Positions 34,252-43,254 are shown, counted from the stretch's first letter. The stretch is 59,448 bases of DNA from Virgifigura deserti (GCA_003576685.1 QOZR01000019.1:1-59448); one strand, 5' to 3'. Made by a program: numbers and translations. Notes: a model not told the origin generated them from the letters alone.

Positions 34252-34701
34252 ATGGACGCCGTGCTTCGAGCGTTCGCCATCTACGCGGTCCTCCTGGTGC
34301 TGTTCCGGATTTCCGGCCGTCGCACCCTCTCTCAGATGACGACATTCGATTTCGTGCTGCTGCTGATCATCGGAGAGGCGACGCAGCAGGCGCTTCTCGG
34401 CGAGGACTTCTCCCTCACCAACGCGTTCCTGGTGATCATGACGCTCCTCGCCATCGATATCGGGCTGTCGCTGGTGAAGCAGCGGTCCAAGACGGCCGAG
34501 AAGCTGATCGACGGTGTGCCGATGATCATCGTCGAGAACGGGCGCCTTCTGCACGACCGGATGCGCAAGTCCCGCATCGATGAAGCGGACGTCCTCGAAG
34601 CGGCGCGCCGGCTTCAGGGTCTCGAGCGTCTCGATCAGATCAAGTTCGCCGTCGTCGAGGTCAGCGGCGGTATCACGGTCATTCCGAAGGAGCGGATATA
34701 G
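34252..34701 (+). CDS. DUF421 (YetF-type) membrane protein
   Basis: 149 residues. Three hydrophobic N-terminal helices carry the family signatures ISGRRTLSQMTTFDFVLLLI and IIGEATQQALLG, then a small cytoplasmic domain (about 85-149) with VPMIIVENGRLLHDRMRKSR and VVEVSGGITVIPKER. YetF/DUF421 proteins have no firmly known biochemical role. Two-gene operon with the preceding single-pass protein. Confidence 0.88.
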   Translation: MDAVLRAFAIYAVLLVLFRISGRRTLSQMTTFDFVLLLIIGEATQQALLGEDFSLTNAFLVIMTLLAIDIGLSLVKQRSKTAEKLIDGVPMIIVENGRLLHDRMRKSRIDEADVLEAARRLQGLERLDQIKFAVVEVSGGITVIPKERI

Positions 34702-34712
34702 CCGCCCGCGCC

Positions 34713-35663
34713 TCATGCCTGGGCCTTGAATCGCTCCATCGCCTGCACGAGCGCGGCGCGGATGCCGGGCTCCATCGCCGAATGGCCGGCGTCGGGGACG
34801 ATCACATACTCCGCCTCGGGCCAGGCGCGGGCCAGCTCGTCGGCGGTGATGATCGGGCAGACCAGATCATAGCGCCCCTGGATGATCACTGCCGGGATCT
34901 TCCGCAGGCGATCGATATTGTCGAGCAGCGAATTCTCCGGCAGGAAGATGTCGTTCAGGAAATAATGCGCCTCCATCCGGGCAAGGCCGAGCGCCAACAC
35001 ATCCTGCCCGAAGGCCGTCACCGTCTCCTGGCTCGGCAGCAGGGTGCAGCAGGTTCCCTCATAGACGCTCCAGGCCCGGGCCGCCGGCATATGCACCGCC
35101 GGGTCCGGGTCGACGAGGCGGCGGTGATAATTGCGCAGCAGATCCTCGCGCTCGGCCTCCGGCAGGAAGCCAGAGAAGGCGCGCCAGGCCTCCGGCGCCA
35201 GCACGCGCATGCCGTAGAGGAACCAGTCGATCTCGCTGCGCCGGCAGAGAAAAATGCCGCGCAGGATCAGCCCTTGGACCCTGTCGGGATGGGCCTCGGC
35301 ATAGGCGATGGCGAGCGTCGAACCCCAGGACCCGCCGAACACTAGCCAGCGATCGATGCCGAGATGCTGTCGGAGCCGCTCGATATCGGCGATCAGATGC
35401 GGCGTGGTGTTGTCGGTCAGCTCGCCCAGCGGCTTGGACCGGCCGGCGCCGCGCTGGTCCAGGATGACGATGCGGTAATGGGCGGGATCGAAGAACCGGC
35501 GATGAACCGCGCTGGCGCCGGCACCGGGGCCGCCATGCAGGAAGACGACCGGCGCCCCCTTCGGGTTTCCCGACTGTTCCCAGTAGATCTGGTGCGGGCC
35601 GCCCATCGGGAGCATGCCGGACTCGTAGGGTTCGATTTCAGGATAAAGCTGGCTCCGCGCCAT
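34713..35663 (-). CDS. pip: Proline iminopeptidase
   Basis: 316 residues from the ATG at 35663; the upstream extension would overlap the opposite gene. An alpha/beta hydrolase of the S33 family: oxyanion segment FLHGGPGAGASAVHRRFFDP, DQRGAGRSKP, nucleophile elbow GGSWGSTLAIAYAEAHPDRV (Ser at about residue 116), acid in VIIQGRYDLVCP and His in PDAGHSAMEPG. Releases N-terminal proline from peptides in the cytoplasm. Convergent with the DUF421 gene and divergent from the nuclease gene. Confidence 0.93.
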   Translation of the reverse strand: MARSQLYPEIEPYESGMLPMGGPHQIYWEQSGNPKGAPVVFLHGGPGAGASAVHRRFFDPAHYRIVILDQRGAGRSKPLGELTDNTTPHLIADIERLRQHLGIDRWLVFGGSWGSTLAIAYAEAHPDRVQGLILRGIFLCRRSEIDWFLYGMRVLAPEAWRAFSGFLPEAEREDLLRNYHRRLVDPDPAVHMPAARAWSVYEGTCCTLLPSQETVTAFGQDVLALGLARMEAHYFLNDIFLPENSLLDNIDRLRKIPAVIIQGRYDLVCPIITADELARAWPEAEYVIVPDAGHSAMEPGIRAALVQAMERFKAQA

Positions 35664-35745
35664 GACCGCCTCGTGCTTGGTCCAGACAATCGCCAGCGGG
35701 AGTGAACGGCTGATCCGCACCGGCGTAACCTATATAGTACGGGCC

Positions 35746-36540
35746 ATGTGTCGCTCGGTCGCCCTGTTTATCGTTCTGTCCGCGCTTTTCGTCGCGAGCA
35801 CCGCGACGGTAGCGCTCGAGCCGGTTGCGCTCGAGACGGGCGGCGCGTCCCGCGTGGTCGAGGTCATCGACGGCGATACGGTGCTGCTGGAGGACGGGCG
35901 CGAGGTCCGGCTAGTCGGCATCCAGGCGCCGAAGCTGCCGCTCGGCCGGCCCGGGTTCAAGACCTGGCCGCTCGCCGACGCCGCCAAGCGGGCGCTCGAG
36001 GATCTCGCCCTCGGTCGGACGGTGAGGTTGGCGTTCGGTGGCCGTCAGATGGATCGGCACGGGCGGGCGCTCGCCCACCTCTATGACACGGTCGATGACC
36101 GGTGGATCCAGGAGGCGATGCTCGCCCGCGGCCTGGCCCGCGTCTACAGCTTTCCCGACAACCGCGCGATGGTGTCCGAGATGCTCGCGCTCGAACGCGA
36201 GGCGCGCGACGCCGGCCGCGGCATCTGGTCCGACCCATTCTATGAGATCCTGACGCCGGAGGAGGCGGCGGACGCGATCGACAGCTTCCAGCTCGTCGAA
36301 GGGCGGGTCCTCGAGGCCGCCATCGTCCGCGGCCGCGGCTATCTCAATTTCGGCGAGGATCATCGCGCCGACTTCACGCTCTATATCGACCCCGAAAGCC
36401 GCCGTCGGTTCGAGGCCGCGGGCATCGACATCGAATCGCTGAGCGGGATGCAGATACGTGTCCGTGGCTGGCTTAAATCCTATAACGGGCCCGAAATCGA
36501 GCTGACCCATCCGGAGCAGCTCGAACTGCTCGGGGATTGA
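35746..36540 (+). CDS. Secreted thermonuclease-like (SNase-fold) protein
   Basis: 264 residues from the ATG at 35746. A signal peptide or anchor spans about 1-25. The SNase fold shows VIDGDTVLLEDGREVRLVGI (about 38-57), a basic segment MDRHGRALAHLY and QEAMLARGLARVYSFPDNRA. The canonical Asp is in DGDT and the Arg in VRLVGIQAP; the third catalytic Glu/Arg pair is represented by DRHGRA, so activity is plausible but not certain. The C-terminal 90 residues are an extra domain (about 175-264). A TATATAG lies just upstream of the start. Confidence 0.8.
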   Translation: MCRSVALFIVLSALFVASTATVALEPVALETGGASRVVEVIDGDTVLLEDGREVRLVGIQAPKLPLGRPGFKTWPLADAAKRALEDLALGRTVRLAFGGRQMDRHGRALAHLYDTVDDRWIQEAMLARGLARVYSFPDNRAMVSEMLALEREARDAGRGIWSDPFYEILTPEEAADAIDSFQLVEGRVLEAAIVRGRGYLNFGEDHRADFTLYIDPESRRRFEAAGIDIESLSGMQIRVRGWLKSYNGPEIELTHPEQLELLGD

Positions 36541-36590
36541 GCGTCGCGGGTGTTCAGCGCCGGTTCAGCTTGTCCGTGCAAACAATGTAA

Positions 36591-36667
36591 TCACGGAGGC
36601 ACAGAGACACAGAGGAAGGCTGCTCCCGGCATTTTTCTTCTCTGTGCCCCTGCGTCTCTGTGGTTCA
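36591..36667. repeat. Imperfect inverted repeat, CACAGAGACACAGAGG type, copy 1
   Basis: Arms CACAGAGACACAGAGG (36600-36615) and its near-complement around 36648-36663 pair at 14 of 16 positions, around a T-rich middle. A shorter relative lies at 40029-40053. It sits between the nuclease gene and the M48 gene and could act as terminator or mRNA stabiliser. This kind of palindrome recurs as intergenic elements in many genomes. Confidence 0.6.
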
Positions 36668-36677
36668 AGAAGGAGGA

Positions 36678-38141
36678 ATGTTTTTGACGCTGCGCCACCT
36701 GCTTTCCATCATGCCGATCGTTCTGCTGTCCCTGGCCGCTTGCGCCGTCAATCCGGCGACCGGCGAGCGGAGCTTCACCGGCTTCATGTCGGAGGCGCAG
36801 GAGATCGAGGTCGGCCAGGAAACTCATCCGAAAATTCTGGCGGAGTTCGGCGGCGCCTACGACAATGCGGCGCTGCAGCGCTATGTCGAGAGCATCGGCG
36901 AGCTTCTGGCGAGCACCACCGAGCGCCCGGATATCGACTTCACCTTCACGGTCATCGATTCGCCGATGATCAACGCCTTCGCGCTGCCTGGCGGCTATGT
37001 CTACGTCACCCGTGGCCTGCTGGCGCTGGCCGACAACGAGGCCGAGGTCGCGAGCGTCGTGGGCCACGAGATCGGCCATGTCATCGCGCGCCATTCGGCG
37101 CAGCGCTACAGCCGATCGGTGCTGGCGCAGATCGGCGCCATCGGTCTCGGCATCGCCACCGGCAGCGGGGAACTGGCCAATCTCGCCGGCAGCGGGGCGG
37201 CCGTCTATCTGCAGAGCTTTTCCCGCGATCAGGAGTTCGAGGCCGATACGCTGGGCATCCGCTACATGGCACGGGCCAACTTCGATCCGCAGGCGGCGGC
37301 CGACTTCCTCGCCAAGCTGCAGGCGCACAGCCAGCTCGAGGCGACACTCGCCGGCCAGCCCGAATCGACGGACAAATCAAACATCATGGCGACCCACCCG
37401 CGCACCGTCGACCGGGTCCAGCGGGCGATCGAAAACGCCGGCGCAACCCAGGTGACGGACCCGATTCTCGCCCGCGACATCTATCTCGACCAGATCGACG
37501 GCATGCTTTACGGCGAAGACCCGTCGCAAGGTGTCGTTCGCGGCCGGCGTTTTCTTCATCCGGATCTGCGCTTCGCCTTCGAGGTGCCGGAAGGCTTCAC
37601 CTTGCGCAACAATCCTAATCAGGTCATCGCGCAAGGACCGGGCGACACCCTCATCGTTTTCGATCTCGCGCCGAAGCCCGGCAGCGACAGTATGCTGACC
37701 TATCTGACCCGCGAATGGGCCGGCAATATGAACTTCGCCGACGCGGAGCGGATCGAGATCGACGGCATGGAGGCGGCGACCGGATCGACCCGCCTCCGCA
37801 CCCAGCAGGGTCCGCGCGACGTCCGCCTGGTCGCCATCCGGTACGACGCCGATACTGTCTATCGTTTCATGTTCCTGACGCCCCCCGACCTGACCGAAGA
37901 GCAGTCGCTCGGCCTGCGCGAAACCACCTACAGCTTCCGCCGGTTGAGCGAGGCGGAGGCGGCCGCGATCGAGCCGCTTCGGGTGAAGATCATCACCGTC
38001 CGCCCGGGCGACACGGTGGAGAGCCTGGCGGAGCAGATGCCGTTCGGCGATTATCGGGAGGAGCGATTCCGCGTGCTCAACGATCTGCCCGAGGACGCCG
38101 GGCTCATCCCCGGCCAGCGGGTCAAGATCATTTCCGGATAG
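36678..38141 (+). CDS. M48 family lipoprotein metalloprotease with LysM-like C-terminus
   Basis: 487 residues from the ATG at 36678; AGGAGG is very close, and a TTG two codons on has better spacing. Lipoprotein signal with lipobox LAAC (about residues 19-22). Zinc site in ASVVGHEIGHVIARHSAQR (HEIGH at about 130) with the third ligand in SRDQEFEADTLGI. Substrate-facing segments follow, then a domain of about 200 residues and a C-terminal LysM-like module (TVRPGDTVESLAEQMPFGDY, LIPGQRVKI). Resembles BepA/YfgC-type periplasmic proteases that assist outer-membrane protein quality control. 7 bp upstream of the adenylate cyclase. Confidence 0.9.
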   Translation: MFLTLRHLLSIMPIVLLSLAACAVNPATGERSFTGFMSEAQEIEVGQETHPKILAEFGGAYDNAALQRYVESIGELLASTTERPDIDFTFTVIDSPMINAFALPGGYVYVTRGLLALADNEAEVASVVGHEIGHVIARHSAQRYSRSVLAQIGAIGLGIATGSGELANLAGSGAAVYLQSFSRDQEFEADTLGIRYMARANFDPQAAADFLAKLQAHSQLEATLAGQPESTDKSNIMATHPRTVDRVQRAIENAGATQVTDPILARDIYLDQIDGMLYGEDPSQGVVRGRRFLHPDLRFAFEVPEGFTLRNNPNQVIAQGPGDTLIVFDLAPKPGSDSMLTYLTREWAGNMNFADAERIEIDGMEAATGSTRLRTQQGPRDVRLVAIRYDADTVYRFMFLTPPDLTEEQSLGLRETTYSFRRLSEAEAAAIEPLRVKIITVRPGDTVESLAEQMPFGDYREERFRVLNDLPEDAGLIPGQRVKIISG

Positions 38142-38148
38142 CGAGGCG

Positions 38149-40005
38149 GTGAACCGCGCTTCGCGGCCGGTGGCCCGAGAAGAACGGCGCGCAGGCTGGC
38201 GGCCGTCGATCGCGACGGTGCTGCTGTTCGGATTCGGCGGGCTGGTGGCGCTGGCGGTGGCCACCGTGCTGCTGATCTCGCTCCGGGTCGCCGAGCGCAA
38301 CACCGTTGAGCTGCTGCGCAGCGTCGCTCGGCTGAACATCGAGCTTCTGGAGCGGAATCTCAGCAGCCATCTCACGCCGGCCCGCAACCAGGCCGAGTTC
38401 CTTGCCGACCAGCTCAGCCGGGGCACGATCCCCCTTGACGATACGGCGCGGCTTCAGGATCTGCTTCGCGGCTCTCTCGCCGCGGCGCCGCAAATCAGCG
38501 GCGTCGCCTATGTGCGCGATGACCTCTATGCCGTATCGGCGAGCCCCGATCCCGGTGCAGGCGGCGTGGAAGCCGGCAGCTGGATCGATCGCCCGGACGC
38601 CCGCCTCGCCCTGCGCCAGGGCTCGGTCGAGGACGGGTTCACCTGGGGGGAGATCCTCTATCTGCAACGGCTCAACAATACCTACATCACCCTGCACGCG
38701 CCGGTCCGCCGTGACGATGCCTTCCGCGGCATCGTCTCGGCCGTCGTCTCGATCAGCGAGCTGTCGCGCTATCTCTCGAAAAGCGAACAGCCATCGGGCG
38801 GACGAAGCTTCGTCCTGTATGGCCGCGACCGGGTGCTGGCCCATCCGGCACTGGCCGGCGGTCCGCGTGGTCTCTCGGCCGAAAATCCCCTGCCGGCGCT
38901 GGGTGAGGTCGGCGATGCGGTGCTGGCCGATATCTGGGACACGCCCGCCGAGTCTGCGGATTACATTTTGTCCTTGCCGGGAAGGCCGATCGCGAACCGA
39001 ATCGTCGAAAGCGGTGGCGAGCAGTATCTGTTCCTTTATCGCGAGCTGACCGGCTATGGCGAGACGCCCTGGATCGCCGGGCTTCATGTCCGACTGAAGG
39101 ACGTGAATGCGCCGATGCAGCGGCTGAACTTCGCCCTGCTGGCGGGTGGCGGGATCTTCGTGGTCGCCGCGGTCCTTGCCCTGCTGCTCGGCCGCAGCCT
39201 CGGCGTTCCGCTTCGCCGGCTGGAGACGGCGACGGAAGCCATTCGGAGGTTCGAGATCGGGGCTGCACCGCGACTGTCCGGAAGCCCGTTCCGCGAGCTG
39301 GACGCGACCTCCAAGGCCTATAACGCGATGCTGAGCGGGCTGAAATCCTTCGAGACCTACGTCCCGAAGCCGCTCGTGCTGCGGCTGATGCGGCAATCCG
39401 CCGAGATCGAGCTCGCGTCCGAGGAGCGGATCGTCACGGTTCTCTTCACCGATATCGTCGGCTTCACCACGCTCGGCCGACAGCTTCCGGCGCCCGAGCT
39501 CGCCGCCTTCCTGAATCGGCACTTCGCCCTGCTGGGTGCCTGCATCGAGCGGGAAGAAGGCATCATCGACAAATATATCGGCGATTCGGTGATGGCGTTC
39601 TGGGGCGCCCCCGCCGACGAGCCGGCGCATGCGGCCCGCGCCTGCCGGGCCGCGCTGGCGATCGCCGAGGCAGTCCGCGACGAGAACGCGCGGCGTCGGG
39701 CAAGCGGGGCAGCGCCCGTCGCGCTGCGGATCGGCATCCATACCGGCCCCGCCATTGTCGGCAATGTCGGGGCCCCCAGCCGTATCAACTACACGCTGAT
39801 CGGCGACACGGTGAACGTCGCGCAGCGGCTGGAGCAGCTCGGCAAGGAGATCGACGGAAGCGGGCCTGACGGAGGCCCGAACGAGGTGATGGCAATAATC
39901 AGCGCCGCCACGGCGGCGTCTCTGCCGCCCGACATCCCCGTAGTTCCCCTGGGACCACGGCAACTCCGCGGCGGAGAAACGATTGAGGTCTTCCGGCTGA
40001 TCTGA
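38149..40005 (+). CDS. Membrane-bound class III adenylate/guanylate cyclase
   Basis: 618 residues, GTG start. One transmembrane helix (about 20-45), a large extracytoplasmic dCache-like sensor (about 46-320), a second helix (about 324-350), a HAMP-like linker (RSLGVPLRRLETATEAIRRF) and a C-terminal cyclase domain (about 425-618). The cyclase has both metal aspartates (VTVLFTDIVGFTTL and IDKYIGDSVMAFWGAP) and the nucleotide-binding segment RINYTLIGDTVNVAQRLEQL. Likely makes cAMP in response to an external ligand. Probably co-transcribed with the M48 gene. Confidence 0.92.
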   Translation: MNRASRPVAREERRAGWRPSIATVLLFGFGGLVALAVATVLLISLRVAERNTVELLRSVARLNIELLERNLSSHLTPARNQAEFLADQLSRGTIPLDDTARLQDLLRGSLAAAPQISGVAYVRDDLYAVSASPDPGAGGVEAGSWIDRPDARLALRQGSVEDGFTWGEILYLQRLNNTYITLHAPVRRDDAFRGIVSAVVSISELSRYLSKSEQPSGGRSFVLYGRDRVLAHPALAGGPRGLSAENPLPALGEVGDAVLADIWDTPAESADYILSLPGRPIANRIVESGGEQYLFLYRELTGYGETPWIAGLHVRLKDVNAPMQRLNFALLAGGGIFVVAAVLALLLGRSLGVPLRRLETATEAIRRFEIGAAPRLSGSPFRELDATSKAYNAMLSGLKSFETYVPKPLVLRLMRQSAEIELASEERIVTVLFTDIVGFTTLGRQLPAPELAAFLNRHFALLGACIEREEGIIDKYIGDSVMAFWGAPADEPAHAARACRAALAIAEAVRDENARRRASGAAPVALRIGIHTGPAIVGNVGAPSRINYTLIGDTVNVAQRLEQLGKEIDGSGPDGGPNEVMAIISAATAASLPPDIPVVPLGPRQLRGGETIEVFRLI

Positions 40006-40028
40006 GAGGGCTACGAGGGAAAGACAGC

Positions 40029-40053
40029 CACAGAGGATTTTCTTTTCTCTGTG
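40029..40053. terminator. Hairpin CACAGAG/CTCTGTG, copy 2 of the palindrome
   Basis: 7-bp perfect stem with an 11-base T-rich loop between the convergent cyclase and rpoH genes, so it may terminate both. Sequence-related to the longer inverted repeat at 36591-36667. Confidence 0.45.
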
Positions 40054-40087
40054 CCTCCATGGTTTCAAAAGCCGGACGGCTTGGACC

Positions 40088-40975
40088 TCACAGCAGGAGC
40101 CGAACGTCGCCGGCGCGCTTCAGCATCGACACCCTCAGCTTGTTCAGCGCGCGGCTCTCAAGCTGTCGAATCCGCTCTTTGCTGACGCCGAGTTCGGAAC
40201 CAAGCTGTTCAAGCGTGGCGCCGTCCTCCTCGAGCCGCCGCCGGGCGATGATGACGCGCTCGCGGTCGGACAGCTCGCCGAGCGCTTCCGCCAGCCAGCG
40301 CGACCGCGTCGCGGCATCGCGCATGCCGATCACCACGTCCTCCGGGCTCGGCCGCAGGTCGGCGATGAAGTTCGCGCGCTCTTCGCCACTGCTTCCGGCG
40401 TCCGTGGCGCTTACCGGGACGCTCAAGGACTGATCGCCGCCCGAAAGCCGCAGGTCCATCGCTTCGACCTCGGCGGCATCGACCCGCAGTTCCCGGGCGA
40501 TCGCATCACGCCCTTCGGAACCGAGCGGGTCGCCGTTGGGACCGGCGATTCGGGCGCGCAGCCGGCGCAGGTTGAAGAACAGCAGCTTCTGCCCCGCCGT
40601 CGTGCCGGTGCGCACGATGGACCAGTTGCGCAGGATGAATTCCTGCATCGCGGCGCGGATCCACCAGGCGGCATAGGTCGAGAACCGGATCTCCCGCTCC
40701 GGCTCGAAACGCGCGGCCGCCTGCATCAGGCCGATATTGCCTTCCTGGATGAGATCACCCAACGGCAGGCCATAACCGCGGAAGCGCGAAGCCGTGCTCA
40801 CCACCAGCCGGGTATAGGACAGGATGAGTTCGTGCAGAGCGCCTTCGTCCTGCTCGTCGCGCCAGCGCCGCGCCAGTTCGAATTCCCGCGCGCGTGCCAG
40901 GAGAGGCATGCGCATGATGCCCTGGATGTATCGGACATTCGCCCGCTGGGTCGACGGATCGTCGATATGGGTCAT
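40088..40975 (-). CDS. rpoH: RNA polymerase heat-shock sigma factor RpoH
   Basis: 295 residues, RpoH length. Region 2 has GDLIQEGNIGLMQAAARFEP and IRFSTYAAWWIRAAMQEFIL. The RpoH box QKLLFFNLRRLRARI (about 128-142) separates it from RpoD. Region 4 has LSDRERVIIARRRLEEDGAT and a helix-turn-helix in LEQLGSELGVSKERIRQLES. Directs transcription of heat-shock genes; htpG, 8.8 kb to the right, has a candidate RpoH promoter. Confidence 0.95.
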   Translation of the reverse strand: MTHIDDPSTQRANVRYIQGIMRMPLLARAREFELARRWRDEQDEGALHELILSYTRLVVSTASRFRGYGLPLGDLIQEGNIGLMQAAARFEPEREIRFSTYAAWWIRAAMQEFILRNWSIVRTGTTAGQKLLFFNLRRLRARIAGPNGDPLGSEGRDAIARELRVDAAEVEAMDLRLSGGDQSLSVPVSATDAGSSGEERANFIADLRPSPEDVVIGMRDAATRSRWLAEALGELSDRERVIIARRRLEEDGATLEQLGSELGVSKERIRQLESRALNKLRVSMLKRAGDVRLLL

Positions 40976-41094
40976 TCCGCCTGCCGCTCCATCGGAGCTT
41001 TGCTTCGGTTCGCGTCACCCCACAGGACGATGTACGCAGGGGAGCGGAAGACGGATCAATCTGCCCGTCCGATTAGATTCGGAGCTTGATCAAG

Positions 41095-41895
41095 TCAGAT
41101 TTCGATCAGGTCGACGATCTCGCCGCGGAGATCGAAGCAGGCAGCCACGAGCGGACCGCCGAACCCGCAACCGGCATCGATGCTGGTCGTGAAGGGTGTC
41201 GTCTGGACTCCGGCATGCGTCCGGTCGAAGCCGCGAACGACCCGGTTGAAGCCGCCATAGGCTTGGTTCAGTCGGGCAAATCTGCCGTCGCCCCACCAGA
41301 AGCTGTCGCTTTGCGCCGACAACGGCCGATCCGGATCGATACCCGCATGGACGAAGAGGAGCGCCCCGTCATCGGTGTAGGCCGCGCGGCGAAGCGCGCT
41401 CATCAGCGCGTAGTGGCCGGGGGCCGCTTGCATCGCCGCGCGCAGACTGCCGGTCCATCGGGTCAGCGCGAGCGCGCCGTCCCGGGCATGGTTCAGCCCC
41501 TGCTGGACATTGCCCCCATAAGCCGTGAGCGTCGCGTCGACGCCCTGCTCCAGCATCCAGGCGAGAACCTCGCGCGGGTTGGGCGCGAACTGAAGCTGCA
41601 GAAGCTTCTGCCACATCTCCTCCTGGCTGCCGCGCAGATAGGCGATGTCGAAGGTGAACATGTCGGGGCGGGCGAGCAGCCAGCGGCGGAAGGCGAGCAA
41701 CCCGTCGACGGTGGCACGCACCGCCGCACCGTAGCCGAGATAATTTCCGAGATAGACCAGCCGGTCGCCGTCGGCGAACCGTCGGCCAAGTTCGTGATGG
41801 AGCGCGTCGAGGCGCTCCGCGTCACCATGAATGGCTGCGACCGCCCAGACCCGCCGACTCCGCCGCAATATGACGAACTTCTCTTGATTCGACAT
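41095..41895 (-). CDS. Degenerate metallophosphoesterase-like protein
   Basis: 266 residues from the ATG at 41895 (MSNQEKFVIL). The fold resembles Ser/Thr-phosphatase or ApaH-like metallophosphoesterases, but motif by motif the metal ligands are replaced: the first motif reads VAAIHGDAERL (Asp missing), GDxxDRG reads YLGNYLGYG and GNHE reads LRGSQEE. A later His is kept (LLFVHAGID). It is therefore probably catalytically weak or dead and may bind a nucleotide or protein. Between carD and rpoH in the same direction. Confidence 0.7.
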   Translation of the reverse strand: MSNQEKFVILRRSRRVWAVAAIHGDAERLDALHHELGRRFADGDRLVYLGNYLGYGAAVRATVDGLLAFRRWLLARPDMFTFDIAYLRGSQEEMWQKLLQLQFAPNPREVLAWMLEQGVDATLTAYGGNVQQGLNHARDGALALTRWTGSLRAAMQAAPGHYALMSALRRAAYTDDGALLFVHAGIDPDRPLSAQSDSFWWGDGRFARLNQAYGGFNRVVRGFDRTHAGVQTTPFTTSIDAGCGFGGPLVAACFDLRGEIVDLIEI

Positions 41896-41973
41896 TAGAG
41901 TTCGACGGCTATCGGCCGGTCGCTCCCATCGCTTCGGGGTGGGCGACCGGGCCGGGCCGGGCAATCCTCGAGG

Positions 41974-42471
41974 TCAGGCTGCTTTGAGCACTTGCTCGAG
42001 GCGCTGGGTTGCGGCTTGCTCGTCGATATCTTCGACGGCGGCGAGCTCGCGCACGAGACGGTCGAGCGCGGCCTGATAGATCTGCCGCTCGCTATAGGAC
42101 TGGTCCGGCTGATCGGCGTTGCGATGCAGATCGCGGACGACTTCGGCGATGGACACCGGATCACCGGAATTGATCTTCGCCTCATATTCCTGGGCACGGC
42201 GGCTCCACATGGCACGCTTGATGCGGGACCGGCCCTTCAGCGTCGCCAGGGCGGTATCCATCACCTTGCGCGTGCTGAGACGGCGGAGGCCGGAATTCTT
42301 CGCCTTGGCCACCGGAACGCGTAGGGTCATCCGATCCTTGTCGAAGGTGATGATGATCACCTGCAGGCTCAAGCCGGAAATCTCCTGGGTTTCGATGCTT
42401 AGCACTCTGCCGACGCCATGGGCCGGATAGACGACGAAATCTCCCGGCTTGAATCCGATATCCTTGGACAT
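41974..42471 (-). CDS. carD: CarD family transcriptional regulator
   Basis: 165 residues. An N-terminal RNA-polymerase-interacting Tudor-like domain (FKPGDFVVYPAHGVGRVLSI, about 7-26; DRMTLRVPVAKAKNSGLRRL) precedes a helical C-terminal DNA-binding domain with the conserved WSRRAQEYEAKINSGD. CarD stabilises open promoter complexes. A consensus-like promoter lies at 42677-42705 and the mRNA would have a leader of about 200 nt beginning with a hairpin. Confidence 0.93.
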   Translation of the reverse strand: MSKDIGFKPGDFVVYPAHGVGRVLSIETQEISGLSLQVIIITFDKDRMTLRVPVAKAKNSGLRRLSTRKVMDTALATLKGRSRIKRAMWSRRAQEYEAKINSGDPVSIAEVVRDLHRNADQPDQSYSERQIYQAALDRLVRELAAVEDIDEQAATQRLEQVLKAA

Positions 42472-42638
42472 TCCTTTTTTCTCTCACCTAATCAGCCGTG
42501 CCGGGCCCCGGAAGCGGCGCCGTCAGGCCGACGGGGGTCGGCCGTAACAGGCTTCATGCGGCGCGCCGGGTACCTGCGCCACCAAACCCAGTCGTCCGGA
42601 TGACGAAATCGGGCGGTATGAGACCGCATAACACGCGT

Positions 42639-42660
42639 CGGGCAGCCCAAAGGCTGCCCG
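42639..42660 (-). promoter_or_regulatory. Hairpin at start of carD leader
   Basis: 9-bp perfect stem CGGGCAGCC/GGCTGCCCG with a 4-base loop. It lies about 10 nt after the predicted carD start point, so it is probably a 5' stabiliser or regulatory structure; no U-run follows. It could alternatively terminate fdxA transcripts. Confidence 0.45.
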
Positions 42661-42676
42661 GGGCCTTGTCCAAAAC

Positions 42677-42705
42677 AATATAGCAAAAAAATGACGCCGG
42701 TACAA
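42677..42705 (-). promoter_or_regulatory. Sigma-70-type promoter for carD
   Basis: On the minus strand TTGTAC (42705-42700), a 17-bp spacer and TATATT (42682-42677), with a T-rich spacer. Predicted start near 42670. Good match to the housekeeping consensus. Confidence 0.6.
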
Positions 42706-42835
42706 CCGATGCGCCGGCGCCGAGCGTCCCGGGGCCTCTCCTAGGGTCTTCCGCCGGACGTCCCGAGGGGCCATCCCCGGCCTGTCGCAGGACAGCCAAA
42801 GGCGCGCGGAGCGGGAGCGCCGGGTGCGGCGGCTC

Positions 42836-43171
42836 TCAGTCTTTTCCCGGCTCGGCGGAAAAATATTTCTCGAATTTGCCCGCTTCGCCCTTGTGCGCGT
42901 CGGCGTCGGCCGGCGGCTCGCCCTTGCGGGTGATATTCGGCCAAGTGGCCGAATATTCGCGGTTCAGCTCAAGCCATCGCTCCATCCCGGGCTCGGTGTC
43001 CGGCAGAATCGCATCGACCGGGCATTCGGGCTCGCAGACCCCGCAGTCGATGCACTCGTCGGGATGGATCACCAGCATGTTCTCGCCGACATAGAAACAG
43101 TCGACGGGACAGACCTCGACGCAGTCCATGTACTTGCACTTGATGCAGGCTTCGGTCACGACGTAGGTCAT
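42836..43171 (-). CDS. fdxA: Ferredoxin FdxA (7Fe-8S type)
   Basis: 111 residues from the ATG at 43171 (MTYVVTEACIKCKYMDCVEV); four more upstream codons are possible. Cysteine pattern: CIKCKYMDCVEVCPVDC binds the 3Fe-4S/4Fe-4S pair with CIDCGVCEPECP. The C-terminal extension of about 50 residues (PNITRKGEPPADADAHKGEA) is typical of the FdxA family. A soluble electron carrier. Same direction as carD, conserved neighbours in this class. Confidence 0.95.
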   Translation of the reverse strand: MTYVVTEACIKCKYMDCVEVCPVDCFYVGENMLVIHPDECIDCGVCEPECPVDAILPDTEPGMERWLELNREYSATWPNITRKGEPPADADAHKGEAGKFEKYFSAEPGKD

Positions 43172-43254
43172 TGAGGTCTCCACTCACACTCTTGGCAAGC
43201 CGCGCGATCGACGCGAGCGCGTGGCGAAATCATCTTTGTCAGTCGCGCCATCAG

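Noticed and set aside
38128..40068. 646-codon open frame on the minus strand
   Set aside because: Antisense to the adenylate cyclase with no recognisable domain.
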